Origin: Rhizoctonia solani
Taxonomy: Eukaryota > Basidiomycota > Agaricomycetes > Cantharellales > Ceratobasidiaceae
Assembly: GCF_016906535.1 (NCBI RefSeq)
Contig: NC_057377.1
Coordinates: 2,068,962 to 2,132,961, forward strand
Reading direction: 5' to 3'
Length of the DNA stretch: 64,000 nucleotides
Shown: one piece after another, positions 14,670 to 25,795 of the stretch
Position numbering within the stretch: the stretch's first letter is position 1
How the letters are laid out: each line of letters begins with the position of its first letter
The notes under the pieces: generated by a model
Told to the model about the DNA's origin: nothing
The model's input: the letters and a program-made list of their open reading frames with translations, nothing else
Database searches by the model: none
Translations under genes and position numbers: made by a program

Positions 14670-16436
14670 CTACCAAAGCTGCCAGTTGTTTGAACAAAAT
14701 GCCGGAAAATCCGTATGGGTCATACTTCTAATCTTGACGGTACCGTTCTGTAGCCATGATCTACATGAAAATAACACTCGAGTCGAAACATAATCATAGT
14801 TGTGCTCGGAATCGACATAACCTGTTACGTTGAATGCTTCAGACGCAAGGACTCTCAGAGCACCCCCTAATATTACCTCCTCAAGAGGATGGCTCGAGAG
14901 CATTTGGACAAACGAGTCTTGCCATTCGTGAATATTATGAATTGATTCAGAATTCAAATAAATCTGGGAGAATTGAGGGAACCCAGTCGCAAGGTCTGCA
15001 GGATCCGGATGCTGGGTTAGTGTGGAGCACAACGCAAGGCTCAAGGAAGTTGTATGTATTTGGACTCTTGTCAGACTGGGCAAGCGGTGAAGCAGCTCAT
15101 GTAGAGCTCGCGATTCAATATCATTTCCCTCGGTACGAATTACTAGAGTAGAGTGCCCATGAGGTTGTATTGCTTGTTCGAGTATATTGCATTGGTTCTG
15201 TTTGTCGGAATCAATATTAATCCCAAGCTGGCTTAGCAAAATACTTGAGAATAACAAGACGGTTTGATAAGAGCCTGGTTTTATACAGCAGAGCACTGTG
15301 TGTGTGGCTTCATAAGACATGTCCTCGATATTGAGTGTTCGCAAATTTGGGAGCAATATTGAGATGTCCGGAATTGGTGTGTGCGAGTTGACGTCATTCA
15401 CTTCGATTTTGATAAAGTCAAGCCGTTCCAACCGAGATGCGGTACTCAGTGGCTTCAATGTCTCCATCAAAGCGATACTATTATCGAACATGATATCCTG
15501 GAGTCGCAATTCTCGAAGAATACCGAGTGAAGCGTTCGGAGCGCGAAAAATGACATTTTTAAGTCGAAGCACTTTGACGGATCCCAGGCTGAGCTCGAAT
15601 AGCGGTAGCTGTGAGTCCATGTTGTGCCCAAATAATACGTACGAGTCTGGACGCTCCGACATGAAGACTGCAGATGGTTCAAAGCAAAGGGAAAGTTCGG
15701 TAATGGCGTCTATGCCAGCGATCTCTATAATCGGATTGAGAATCTCTTCTAGATTGAAATAGCCCGATGTCCGTAGATTAACGTAATGAATGCGAGGTTT
15801 AATCCTGAAGAGCTGTTCCAAAACAGGGGATCCCGCTGGACGAAAGAGTCCTAGATCTGCAGCGAGTCGCATATTAGAGCACTCGGCACGTTCAATAGCC
15901 AGAGCAGCCGAACGCATGGTAATGAACGTTCGATGACGACCGCGGTAGCAAATAATGGGTATGAGGTTCCAGAGAGATGTTTGGGCTAGAACAGCTGCCC
16001 TCCAGCCCCTACAAACTCCGGCTATATTATAAAGGCAGAGACGTGTCTCTTCGATTGCTCGTCGCATAGACAAACCGGCGCTAGAGCCGGTAATGGCCAG
16101 CTCGAATATTTTTCCAATTATTTCTATAGGCATTCTGTTGATAAAGTTGGTAGCTTGGTCGCTTCCATGATCTGGTGATATGAAAGAAGGACCCAGGGGA
16201 TCATTCATACTCTGACATTGGACTTTGTCGTAGCCACTGACGAGAGTAAAGGAGTTATGGTTCAATGGGGGCTCGGGGATAGATATCCTTGTGGGAAAAT
16301 AGGATTGAAGAGGGGCTAAGATCCCGCTTTTGACCCAGGGATAAATACTCGCACAGTACTGGAGTGTATCGGATACATAAGCTGCATCCTTTGGCTGCAG
16401 GTGAATGTCAACGGTGTACGTAGCTGATGGGCGCAA
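14670..16436 (-). CDS. F-box domain protein with LRR-like C-terminus
   Basis: Uninterrupted 588-residue open frame. The F-box lies around residues 98-165: INRMPIEIIGKIFELAI, then the helix CLYNIAGVCRGWRAAVLAQ and TSLWNLIPI, as in basidiomycete F-box-like proteins. The rest is leucine-rich with irregular repeats (VKVLRLKNVIF, LRELRLQDIMF, LERLDFIKIEV, LRTLNIEDMSY), probably the substrate-binding part. It would recruit targets to an SCF ubiquitin ligase through Skp1. Large families of such genes are normal in agaricomycetes, and the substrate is unknown. The tail LQNGTVKIRSMTHTDFPAFC is intact, so the gene looks functional. Confidence 0.8.
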   Translation of the reverse strand: MRPSATYTVDIHLQPKDAAYVSDTLQYCASIYPWVKSGILAPLQSYFPTRISIPEPPLNHNSFTLVSGYDKVQCQSMNDPLGPSFISPDHGSDQATNFINRMPIEIIGKIFELAITGSSAGLSMRRAIEETRLCLYNIAGVCRGWRAAVLAQTSLWNLIPIICYRGRHRTFITMRSAALAIERAECSNMRLAADLGLFRPAGSPVLEQLFRIKPRIHYVNLRTSGYFNLEEILNPIIEIAGIDAITELSLCFEPSAVFMSERPDSYVLFGHNMDSQLPLFELSLGSVKVLRLKNVIFRAPNASLGILRELRLQDIMFDNSIALMETLKPLSTASRLERLDFIKIEVNDVNSHTPIPDISILLPNLRTLNIEDMSYEATHTVLCCIKPGSYQTVLLFSSILLSQLGINIDSDKQNQCNILEQAIQPHGHSTLVIRTEGNDIESRALHELLHRLPSLTRVQIHTTSLSLALCSTLTQHPDPADLATGFPQFSQIYLNSESIHNIHEWQDSFVQMLSSHPLEEVILGGALRVLASEAFNVTGYVDSEHNYDYVSTRVLFSCRSWLQNGTVKIRSMTHTDFPAFCSNNWQLW

Positions 16437-17095
16437 GAGTCAACGTACGGTGGTCATGGCTGAGTGAGTAATGTGCTATGATGGGTTGAACAAGCCCGCG
16501 AATATATACCCCATGCCCTACACATGTCTGGGAGGCTGAAAGATACCTTTCTGAGATCTGGACATCCTAGCTGCGTTGCTGATCAGTGGAATCAATTGGT
16601 GCCTTACTCTGTGTCTTCAGCCTCGGGCCGTCTACCAGCGCTCATATCGGAAGATAACATGAACGCTCCTGAATTTTCTATAAAAACAGACTGGGAGTAG
16701 CATTCTCCACATGTACAACAATGGCTTGTGTAAATATTACAAATAAGATAATCGCAATATGATGAGGTAAATAATGGTGAACTACGAATGTGAGGAGACT
16801 GGCAATGCTATCAGAATGTGCACGTGTGCTGGATGCCAAGTTAAGTTATGTATACATGAGGTTGCAGCATATAAGAACCAAAAGTGGGTCAAAAAGGTAT
16901 TCAAAAACATGCATACTGAGTCCCAAATTTCATAGTAGTCATACCAAGTTAAATTATCGAGCTATTTTGTTCCCAAATTCACCATAGCCAACAGCATATC
17001 TGCCTAGCGATGGCCAGGGGGTCATAGTTGTTAGGGTTTAAAGGCCCCTTAAGGTATCGTCAACTAATTGCTAAACTATTGCATTTAATCCATAC
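16437..17095. other. No gene seen
   Basis: Promoter side of the F-box gene followed by AT-rich sequence with only short open frames. Nothing recognisable. Confidence 0.4.
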
Positions 17096-18105
17096 TTACT
17101 GATCCAAGTATCCTTTGATATCCTTCCATATTCTGTTAATTGTCTCTTTGACCTCTCGCTCAGCTGCGAACTGGGTTTTGCGCGTCATCCATGACCGCAG
17201 CCAGCAAGTGGCTGGTCGATTATGCTCTTGGATCATGTTCGATAAATAGCTTTGCAACTGACCCGTGTCTGACTTGGTTAATTTGTATTGTCGGCTGGTA
17301 CTACGCGTACGGCTGCCCTGAGCAGCTAGCACGCTCTTTGAACATGGCACTCGAATATTCACGCTTACTACCTCAGCTGAGTCAATTGAGAGATTGTCGA
17401 GAGGTGGTCGTGTCTCTGTTGATGGCTTTCCATCCCTTTCAAATTTCTAGATGCATAATATGGGCCCATTCGAAGAATTGGAGCGGAGCAGGTGAGTCTT
17501 TTGATTAATTGACGTTATTACGCGGTATCTTTATGGCTTACCCAAATATATTCCTCATACCATGCCCCTTTCTCACACAAGACACAGAGCATCAGGGTAC
17601 GTGCGTAGAAACAGGAATCAAACTGGGGCGTGTGGGGCGCATGCTTAGAGATAACTTGCCATATCTTGAAGACGCGACTGATAGGAAGAAACTGGTGAAA
17701 AACAAGCTCAAACAGGCACTCGGATGAATCAGTGCTATTCTGCTCGGGGCTGTAGGGTTTTAAGATATCCGTTCCGACACTGCTGTGTTCCTGAGAGTTC
17801 TTGGAAAATGCCGAGCGAGATACAGGCTGAGCTTCGATTTGGAACCGTTGTGATTGCACACGTCCCTCAATCATGACATCAAGCTCAAGTACAATATACT
17901 CATGCAGAGCCGAGCCAGAACGTATTTGTCGTAGTTGCATGGTCCTTACTTCCGGATCTCCGGTCGAGATTGCCTGTTTGATCGAATCCGGGTTTACGTC
18001 ATGGGACTTCTCCTTGCAACGTGGGGGATTGCCTTGTTTGGAATCATTGCAGGGAGACAGCTGCCTTCCACCGAACAGCGATTTGTGCAATGGGGCATTC
18101 TGCAT
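17096..18105 (-). CDS. Hypothetical multi-exon gene
   Basis: A long frame from 18105 (MQNAPLHKSLFGG...) continues through HEYIVLELDVMIEGRV and CYARTLMLCVLCEKGAWYEEYIW to a GTAAGC donor near 17545. A second frame then runs to a stop at 17096 (...TINRIWKDIKGYLDQ), open from an acceptor TGCATCTAG near 17450. A candidate middle exon reads PLQFFEWAHIMHLEI, but I could not join all three pieces in one phase. I recognise no family or motif. It could be a lineage-specific gene or a pseudogene, and the 5' end may extend above 18105. Confidence 0.35.
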
Positions 18106-18463
18106 AATGATGGGGATTGCGCTGAGTATACTGACCCCCAGAACCTTTCTCCTAATATATGCTGCGTTGGATATATCAAGTCAAACGATTGATGTACTCA
18201 AAGAACCCATGCACGTACGTGTGATCGGCAGAAATGATTTCCTCCCCAGACCGTCTCGTTGGCCGATGGATTGGCGCACGCCATCGGGCACCAGAAGCCA
18301 CGAGATATGACAAGTGCTCTGTTTCTCTATTTGCCTCATGATAACCTGGGTGACCTTGCCAATTCAATTTTCGCAGTCTTTGACCAGCGTCCGCAGGCTG
18401 GTGGGAACTGGGGACGAGTGTACGAGGTGGTGGGAAGAGGTACATATCCGCGTATGCGGGCAC

Positions 18464-20069
18464 GTGCTATATGCATGCGGTATACATGTGGCCAGGGGCA
18501 CAGACCCCCGGTGCCTTGCCTACTCGAGCACTTATCTTGCCCACCAATGGATCAACCATCCATGGGCAATATACCTAGTGGGATATTTGGAGACGATGCT
18601 CAGACAAACATCTTCATTAGCGCTTTGATTAAACTTGTTACAATGAAGTAGTCTGGGTGAGGGCCAGTCCGGCGCCCTTCATGAATTCAATTAACTGGGA
18701 CCCAAACCTTGGGGCCCAGACGTCTCAACAAGACCGGCGCTTGTGTTTGGACTTTCAAAACTTGGCGGCGTTCAACGGTACCGGAATGGTCTGATTAAGA
18801 CGATTACGAGTCGCCTGGTTAAAGATAACGACCGGGAGCTTATGTGAAGTTTCTCAAATGTGAAGATATGGAAAGCGTCGATGTTTATGTGAGTCGCGCA
18901 CAACGGAGCGACAGAATAGATTGATCATGTCGAGGTCGTGCAAAGGGCCACGGTATATACACAAGAGAAAATGCTCGAGTTGTACACTGGGCCAGAGTAA
19001 TTGCATTGAAAGGCACACGATCGGACGCATACATGACTGGTGCGCTCATACTGATTCGTATATGCTCGTACATTTCATATAATTTTGTTTACACATATAA
19101 ATAAATGCGCCCAGGGGTAGGCGATGCAGAATTCACAGCGCTTGGGCAGCCTTCTGAATACGTTGGTGGGTATGCCAGACGAGGAATGTACCATTGATGA
19201 GCCATCAGGATGGATGATTAGTGGCAAGGTGTGATGTGACAAAACAGATTGTTAACGAGAGCTTATCATCAAGGAGGCTTGTATCTGAAACGTAGTGCAT
19301 TAACATAACCCGGTAGTGTACATGTAGAAATGGTAGGACAAGATGCACAGAACCGACTCGAGTGATAGACTGAGCAAACCGGAAAGTGGAATTCGTTCAT
19401 AGATGCGACGCGTAGGAACCAGGTTCTGGAAGCGGCTAGGCCGAGACCAATGGGAGAGCTGCGGAGGTTCGCACTCCGCAAATGGCCATAAAGGGAAATA
19501 CAAGACACAGTATCGAATAGGCGCAAAATGTGCAGCATGCAGCGTCCTGGAATAGCAGAGAGGCGAGGGCGGCAGTGGATAGACAGGTCATAAAGGTAGT
19601 GGCGCGAAAGCGAAGCGAGGTGCGGACGCACGAGATCCGTGGGAGCGATAAAGAGCAGGCGGGAGAAACTCAGTTGCCCAGCCTCCAGCGGCGGTGCAAG
19701 GGTAAAAGAGGAGGGGAAAGAAGAGGAGAGCAAGAGGAAGATCCCCCCTCTGAGAGCGAATGAACACCGATCTAGCACTAGCCGATAGTGGACGGGAGAC
19801 GTCCGGCTCATCCCGGAGCACGAGTTCCGAGACGGACGAGTGGGAGCCGGTGGTGGAAGGAGCAGAGACAGGACACGCGACGACCAACTGGGACAAGTCA
19901 CCGCGAATCAACAGCCCCTGGACGCTCAGTCCTCGCGTTGTGGTGAGTAGAGAGAGTGTGCCTGAAAAGTGGGAGGCGGGACGGAAGCAGATGCTGACAT
20001 AAGGATTAGTACCACAACCTACGAGCAGGCCGTTCGTTTTCGAATCTGCTGCTACACCCCGACTCTGAG
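18464..20069. other. Mostly gene-free, probable long 5' region
   Basis: Contains a 210-codon minus-strand open frame at 19269-19901, but its composition (Ser/Arg/Pro/Leu-rich, no recognisable fold) and GC-rich setting suggest chance. The segment 19500-20069 just before the FHA-RING gene may hold its 5' UTR or promoter. No repeat or RNA gene is evident. Confidence 0.35.
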
Positions 20070-22602
20070 ATGATTACGACGAGTACTGCGCCGCTCCAGG
20101 ATGCCCGATCGCCGTCGTCGACGCGACAGGCCATACTGGGATTTATGGGCCGACGGGCACGATCTGCGACGACGGGCACTCCTCCAGCGGTGAACCCCAC
20201 CAGTCCGTCCCCGCCCCTTGCTTCGCCCAATCTTCCCACCGACGCAGCACTTGGCCTGTCTCCAAACCAAAACCAGAGCACAAGCCATCTCCACCTCCAC
20301 CTGCCCTCTCTGCACCGCCACTCGCCTGCGACAGACGATGCTCCCAGCACTGCTGCACGCCTTGGCGGCATCTTGCGACGACGACGCAGCAACGGCGGTG
20401 ATCTCTCTCCTCTCGAAACCCCTGCTCCCACCACTCCTGCTGCTGCTGCCCAACCGGCGATCTCTTCCTCTCGCACCCACACCGACTCTGCCAGCAACAC
20501 CCCACGCGAGGCCACGGCTGGTAAGCTCCCATGAACGGATGTATTTCATGACTTTTGCTTAATTACACACTAGCTGGCACCGGTCCTTCCCACCGCCTGC
20601 GATTGGTCCCCCACCTTGATCCCCAGGCACGCACCCTCCACTTTGAACCCATCGTGCGCGAGGTCAAGGCAGGCGGTCCCGTCCTCCGCATTGGCCGTTT
20701 CACAGAGCGAGTCGTAACTGGTAATTCTCATTTTCATTATGCCGATCGCGTGTTCATCCCTCGTGGCAGCGTCTAGGCAACCCGACTCGACCAAGATCGC
20801 CTTCAAATCTAAAGTTGTGTCTCGTGCCCATGCCGAGATTTGGTGTGCTCCGAGTGGAAAGGTACATACTTGCATTCTTCCCCATGTACCGAATCCTTAT
20901 TTTACCTAGTTTATGATCCGCGACACTCGTTCCTCATCGGGCACATTCCTCAATCACACCCGTCTCTCTGCGCCCAACATCGAGTCCCGCCCTACTGAGC
21001 TCCATGATGGTGACATTGTCCAGCTCGGCGTTGATTACCAGGGAGGCGCTGAGGAAATCTATCGATGCGTCAAAATCCGCGTCGAAGTCGGTCGCGAATG
21101 GCAGCGCGAGGCCAATGAATTCAAGTCGGTTCATTTCGTTATTTTCTCATTCCTGAGCTCATTCTACGTCACCTCCACTTTTTTTCATCTGCTTGTGTAC
21201 TTTTCGACATGACGTCACCTTTTCAATAGCACCGGCGCACTCAAGCAGCTCCAAACGCTCCAGGGTCGGGGAACAGACAGCGGCAAGGAAAAGGCCAAGG
21301 ACAAGCCCCGCACCAGCACCCCAAGCGTCATCGCCGGTCCGAGCAACTCGCGAAAGACGAGCGTGGCTGATTGCTGCATCTGTAAGTACCACTCTTCTCG
21401 ACGGATCCGGCTCGCGAACTTGATACCCGAGCGCGAAGCACTTGGCGCGCTGTCTCAGTCCCGTTCACCACGGACTTGACCTCGATCTCGTTTGTTGATT
21501 CTATTCATTTCGCAGGTCTGTTCCCGGTCGGCATCCTGCAGAGCTTGTTCATTGCCCCCTGCTCCCATTGCTTCCACTACAAGTGCATTCGGCCTTTGCT
21601 CATAAAGTACGTCCTTAATTTGCGTTCGGTTCCGGTTACTAAAGTCCGATTCCCACCTCTGCCATTTTTGTTCTCACGTCCAGGCACCACCCCGGCTTCT
21701 CTTGCCCACTCTGCAGAACATTTGCCGACCTCGAAGAAGACGTCGAGCAAGAATACGCCCCGAGTGTCCACGCCCCGAGTGTCCACGCCCCGAGTGTCCA
21801 CGCCCCGAGTGTTCGAGCCCCCAGCATCTATGCTGCGTCTGTACATGAAGCCGAGGCTGTCGTCGGCTTGATCGAAGCGGCAGTTGCGGCTAATGCCCCA
21901 AGGGAATGTGTCGATGTGTGTGTCGGCACGAGCCCTGAGCATGGAACCAAAGACTTACCACCTGTGCCCGGCGACGAGGCTTCGGGATCCATGACCAGGC
22001 AATCGACGCTGGATACTGGCAGCGATCGACTTCGGCCAGAAAGTACCCACTCGGGCCCGCCACACAACTCGGATGGCGGATCCACCCCTCGTGGGTCGAG
22101 CGAAGATCTGAGGGCTGCTCAGCGGGGATTGTTCGACTCGACCTTGGTGTCGGACGAGCCAGAGGACGAACTCGTGCGCGTACCGGGCGGGATCATCGTC
22201 CCTCGCTCTCCCGATCGTGAACACGACATTTTCAATTCGTATGTCTTGGTTTTCGCCGGTCGTGCTCGGCAAAAATACTGAGAATTTCCTAGCGCCACCC
22301 CCTTGAACAATCAGTTCCTCACTCTGACCGCGCTCAACGGCGTCGGATCGGGCCTTCCTTCTATCCCTTCCGTGGGGGACATCCCTGCCCTCCGCCACAC
22401 CTCGGAATACGAATCCAGCGTCGACTTGGCCACACCTTACCGAGCCCAAGACACCGAGTCGGCCAAGCACATTCTCGTCGACGATGAAGAGGATGACAAT
22501 GACAAAGAGGATGACGACGCGCTCGTGATCGACAGCATGAAGCGGATGAGCGTCGCGACCGAGACCGAGGCGGGTCCCAGCTCGCAGGTCAAGAAGATCT
22601 AG
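20070..22602 (+). CDS. dma1: FHA-RING E3 ubiquitin ligase, Dma1/Chf type
   Basis: Predicted checkpoint ubiquitin ligase that reads phosphothreonine through FHA and ubiquitinates through RING. The order is a Ser/Pro-rich N-terminus, the FHA domain (VLRIGRFTERV, SKVVSRAHAEIW, SSSGTFLNHTRLS, LHDGDIVQLGVDY) and a RING built across two introns. The RING holds CCICLFP, then APCSHCFHYKCIRP and FSCPLCRTF, giving the expected Cys/His pattern. An acidic tail ends SSQVKKI-stop at 22602. At least six introns; the one at about 21607-21683 splits the RING and joins LLIK to HHPGFSCP. A 15-bp repeat just after the RING encodes APSVH four times. FHA then RING is the Dma1 layout. The start is the first in-frame ATG. 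Confidence 0.85.
21757..21816 (+). repeat. 15-bp coding minisatellite, 4 copies
   Basis: The unit gccccgagtgtccac is repeated three times exactly, with a fourth diverged copy, encoding APSVH repeats just after the RING finger. The length is a multiple of three, so copy-number change keeps frame and could vary between isolates. Confidence 0.85.
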
Positions 22603-23753
22603 TCTCCGGAGCGGTGCTCTCTTATACGGCCTGCGACTCGCGGGCGCGCGGAGGATGATTCACCCTGCGGTTATTTACGGCCGTGGGGTAAAACTGCATC
22701 TGTGAATTCGGGCCGCCGATCCGATATCTGATATGACTCGTGCGTGCTTTTATCTTTTTGTGTGTTGTTTCTTGATTTTGTTGTCGTATGTGGAATGGAC
22801 GTTTGCTGTTGGGTTGGTATATACTTGAACTGTAATTGGTACGGATTTAACGAAGTTGTTATGATTTACGTGAACTTGTGACGTAGTTGAGCATGCAGAT
22901 GGTGCTTCGTGCGTGATGGATGCCATCAGCACGAGGCTGACTATTCTGGAGACGTGGATATTTTTAGCCCAATACTACGAATCCTGATCAAATCGGATCG
23001 TGAATGCGCATATATACGTATTCTGTGAGCTGCAACATTGAACTCTCGGTGAATTTTCTCTTTTATCGTGTGTGTATGAGTCCATGCCACCTTTCAGGGC
23101 GGATCGAATTATAGCCGAGTTTACGCTTTCCGGTCGCGGGGCACACGAATCAAAGCGGGTAAGTATAGGTGCTGTCCGTCTTGCATATGGCCCTTGTTGC
23201 GCTGGTTCATTTCTTTCCTAGAGTTGGGCTCATATCACTTATTGTTTGTGGCGGAGAGCGAGATATGTACGACCCGCAATTTCGAGCGTTTGTTCAAAAT
23301 TTGGTGTTGCTCGGAGTGCTGGATTAGAACTAAGCAATTGAGTATTTATCCAGAGGGACTGGCACTGGCAGTCTCCTGAACATCGATAATTTACTCCCTT
23401 GCCTTCTACCAGCTGCGTCGTTCTATGGGTGGCTTGGTATTTGAATTGGAGTCTATGGACTCCTTCTGGTGGACTGAGCATCTCTTGACAGGATGGCTTC
23501 GAACAGATCTGGATCATTCATCCGGGTCCGCTGTGTTTAGGAAACAAAGCTACGATGAAAATACGCGCCCATATATCATACCATGATTGTAATATATTAA
23601 AAGTCATGCTTAATAATCAAACTGAGGGACATCGGCGGGACTGAACAACGCCAACGGCGAGGAACTCAATATACAAAGTGCTAAAATCGTTTATCGGGGG
23701 CTTGTCAGGTATCCTCAGTCCCCATCAATAGTCATCAATGGTATGCGGACTGT
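22603..23753. other. Intergenic, convergent ends
   Basis: Lies between the 3' ends of the FHA-RING gene and the HNH-family gene. Only short open frames are present, none with coding character, and no repeats were recognised. Confidence 0.45.
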
Positions 23754-25064
23754 TCAATGTGATGCGAGTTGGGTTTCTCTGGGTAATAGTCCCAGGAACT
23801 CTTCCGCTAGGCCAGGTTCATCCCGGCTGATAGAGCTTTGTTGGTCCGTTAGCCATTGCCCGACCTTGGACTGGAAGGAAACTACCGCTTGGCCGCGGTA
23901 GCAATCGTAGGTATGTTTTTCATCAGTCACAGATTGAAGTTCTTCTGGCGTAGAGGCGGTGCTGGCAGAGTAGGATTCTTGAGCCTCATCGTCTTGTTCA
24001 TCCTCGTCTTCTCGGTGTACGACAAGCGCAGATTTACTACCGTCTACTAATTTTGCACGCCTGATGCGTTGTTTGGTGCACGAATGATCTTTCTCGCTGG
24101 ATGAGCCTGAATGAGCTGACTGCGAGGAGCGTGTGGATCGGGGTGGTGGGGCCAAATACGCTGGAGGATCTGGCTTTGTTTGCAACCAGGTCTCATGGAT
24201 AATGCGACATGCTTGTATACGAGAGCAAAGGTCTGGTTCAGGTGGAATAGTGTCGTATTGACCGCTATTTGTCTTATCTGCATGGTGTTTTGCGTCCTTC
24301 TGGCTAACGTTGCAGATAGCATAGTAAGGATGAATATAGGAAGTGATGGTTGGTAGCGACTCGTATGGTGAGTAGTGGATAGTAGGTCGAGCACTGCCTT
24401 CACGCGTGAGAGTATCTGGGCATGGAACCAATTGCACAAAGCTGTATTCCCAACCACTTTGTGGAGGATACAACTACTCAGAGTAAATTAACCGAATTGT
24501 TGCGGTTGATCACAATACTCCTGACATACCTTGGTGAACGCTTGGCAGTTGGGTCCTGCTAGCAATGTTTTGTTCCAGAGCGGGAATAAGAAATTCGAGG
24601 GCGGAAGCAAGACCCATTGGTATTTATCAAAGGATCTATGCATGTCAGGAGTCACTGATCATCGTGAACGGGGACAATAGCCTGATACAAAGTTTGAGCT
24701 TGCACCACATCATATTATCAGCCGCATCTACATCGAGTTCCTCCCACTTGATCCCCCAGCAGCATGCAAGTATTTTTCTCTAAGCAAAGATTCGGTCAAA
24801 ATGTCGCTTTGATTCGTTGAAGAGACTGACATAGTGCTGGCTTGTGCCGCAGCGTAAAATATATGCGCACTCAAGGTTTGACTGTCGGATCACGCAGCAA
24901 CACCCACCGGGAGACGTATTGGTTACTTTTTCATGGGCAGACAGTGCAATACTAGAAGCCCGAGAATAGCCTGACACTGAGATGGGTGCGCCATATACAT
25001 AGGTTGGGTCCCTTTCGGAATCACTGTTGGGTAGAGGCACCATAGATGCGTCTGGTGAACTCAT
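23754..25064 (-). CDS. HNH-nuclease-like family protein, first His replaced
   Basis: Belongs by pattern to the expanded agaricomycete HNH-domain family. Exon 1 (from 25064) has GGCCCVIRQSNLECAYILRC, where the family usually has C-A-H. Exon 2 reads WGIKWEELDVDAADNMM with the Asn retained. Exon 3 reads LTPDMHRSFDKYQWVLLPP with the last His retained. A final exon starts at a TAG acceptor near 24476 (LYPPQSGWEYSFVQLVP) and ends at 23754 after an acidic, Ser-rich tail. A 34-nt intron (GTATCA...GATCAG) is needed to join exons 2 and 3. With His changed to Tyr in the metal-binding position, catalysis is doubtful. Function unknown; possibly a DNA-binding remnant. Confidence 0.6.
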
Positions 25065-25795
25065 TTAGCAGTAGTTGCCAAAGGAGATTGATGTTGGATG
25101 TAGGCAGAAGTCACGAGGTCTATTGCCATTGTAGGGACTGGTCGTTAGAGCTATTCCGCACCGTGGAGACTTGGGCGCTTATGGCTCAGTGATCAGCTCT
25201 GAACTGGCGTCGGGTATTTACTTGTCGTAATTATAAAGGGGTCAAGGCAAGGCCATTTAACTTGTTTAAAAGCGCTAGTAGTATCTACAAACTCGTGGGC
25301 CTGCCCCCAGTTCCGCAAAATTGGCCAAAGACTCTTCTATTAGTGGCACGAGCGCCGAAGCTCCAAGACCGCCCGTCCAATCATTTTGGGGTTCGACTGG
25401 CCAGCCCACAAGACACCCCGAACAGCGCTCACCAAGGTCGTGCAACCACTTGATCTTGATATTGACGTGGCTCTTGAAGTACAAGCTAATTTGTCGGCTA
25501 CCCCTGTTTCTTCTCATTCATTTTTTGTCCATATTCTACGTTCTCACTGGTCTCGGTTGCGGGTGTTTGTATTTTATTAGTCGAAGAACTATCGTGACAG
25601 AGCACGTGTGTAAGAGGTTTGCCTCGTTCGCATGTAACTCTCTAAATATGAATTTCTTTTTTTTAAAAATGTAGCACGTGAAGCTCCTATTAGTTCATAA
25701 CAGAAATGTATAAAAAAGATACAGCACGTGATTTTTACCTGGGAGAACCCCGGTAGGGGTTATCAGCTGACTTGAAGATCTCGTGGCTCACCACA
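25065..25795. promoter_or_regulatory. Divergent promoter with three CACGTG sites
   Basis: Separates the HNH-family gene (-) from the P-loop NTPase (+). CACGTG occurs near 25603, 25675 and 25725, the last about 70 bp before the NTPase ATG. The short open frames here are not supported. Confidence 0.5.

Noticed and set aside
19269..19901. 210-codon minus-strand open frame
   Set aside because: Low-complexity Ser/Pro/Arg/Leu composition in GC-rich DNA, no family resemblance, and overlapped by open frames on the other strand.
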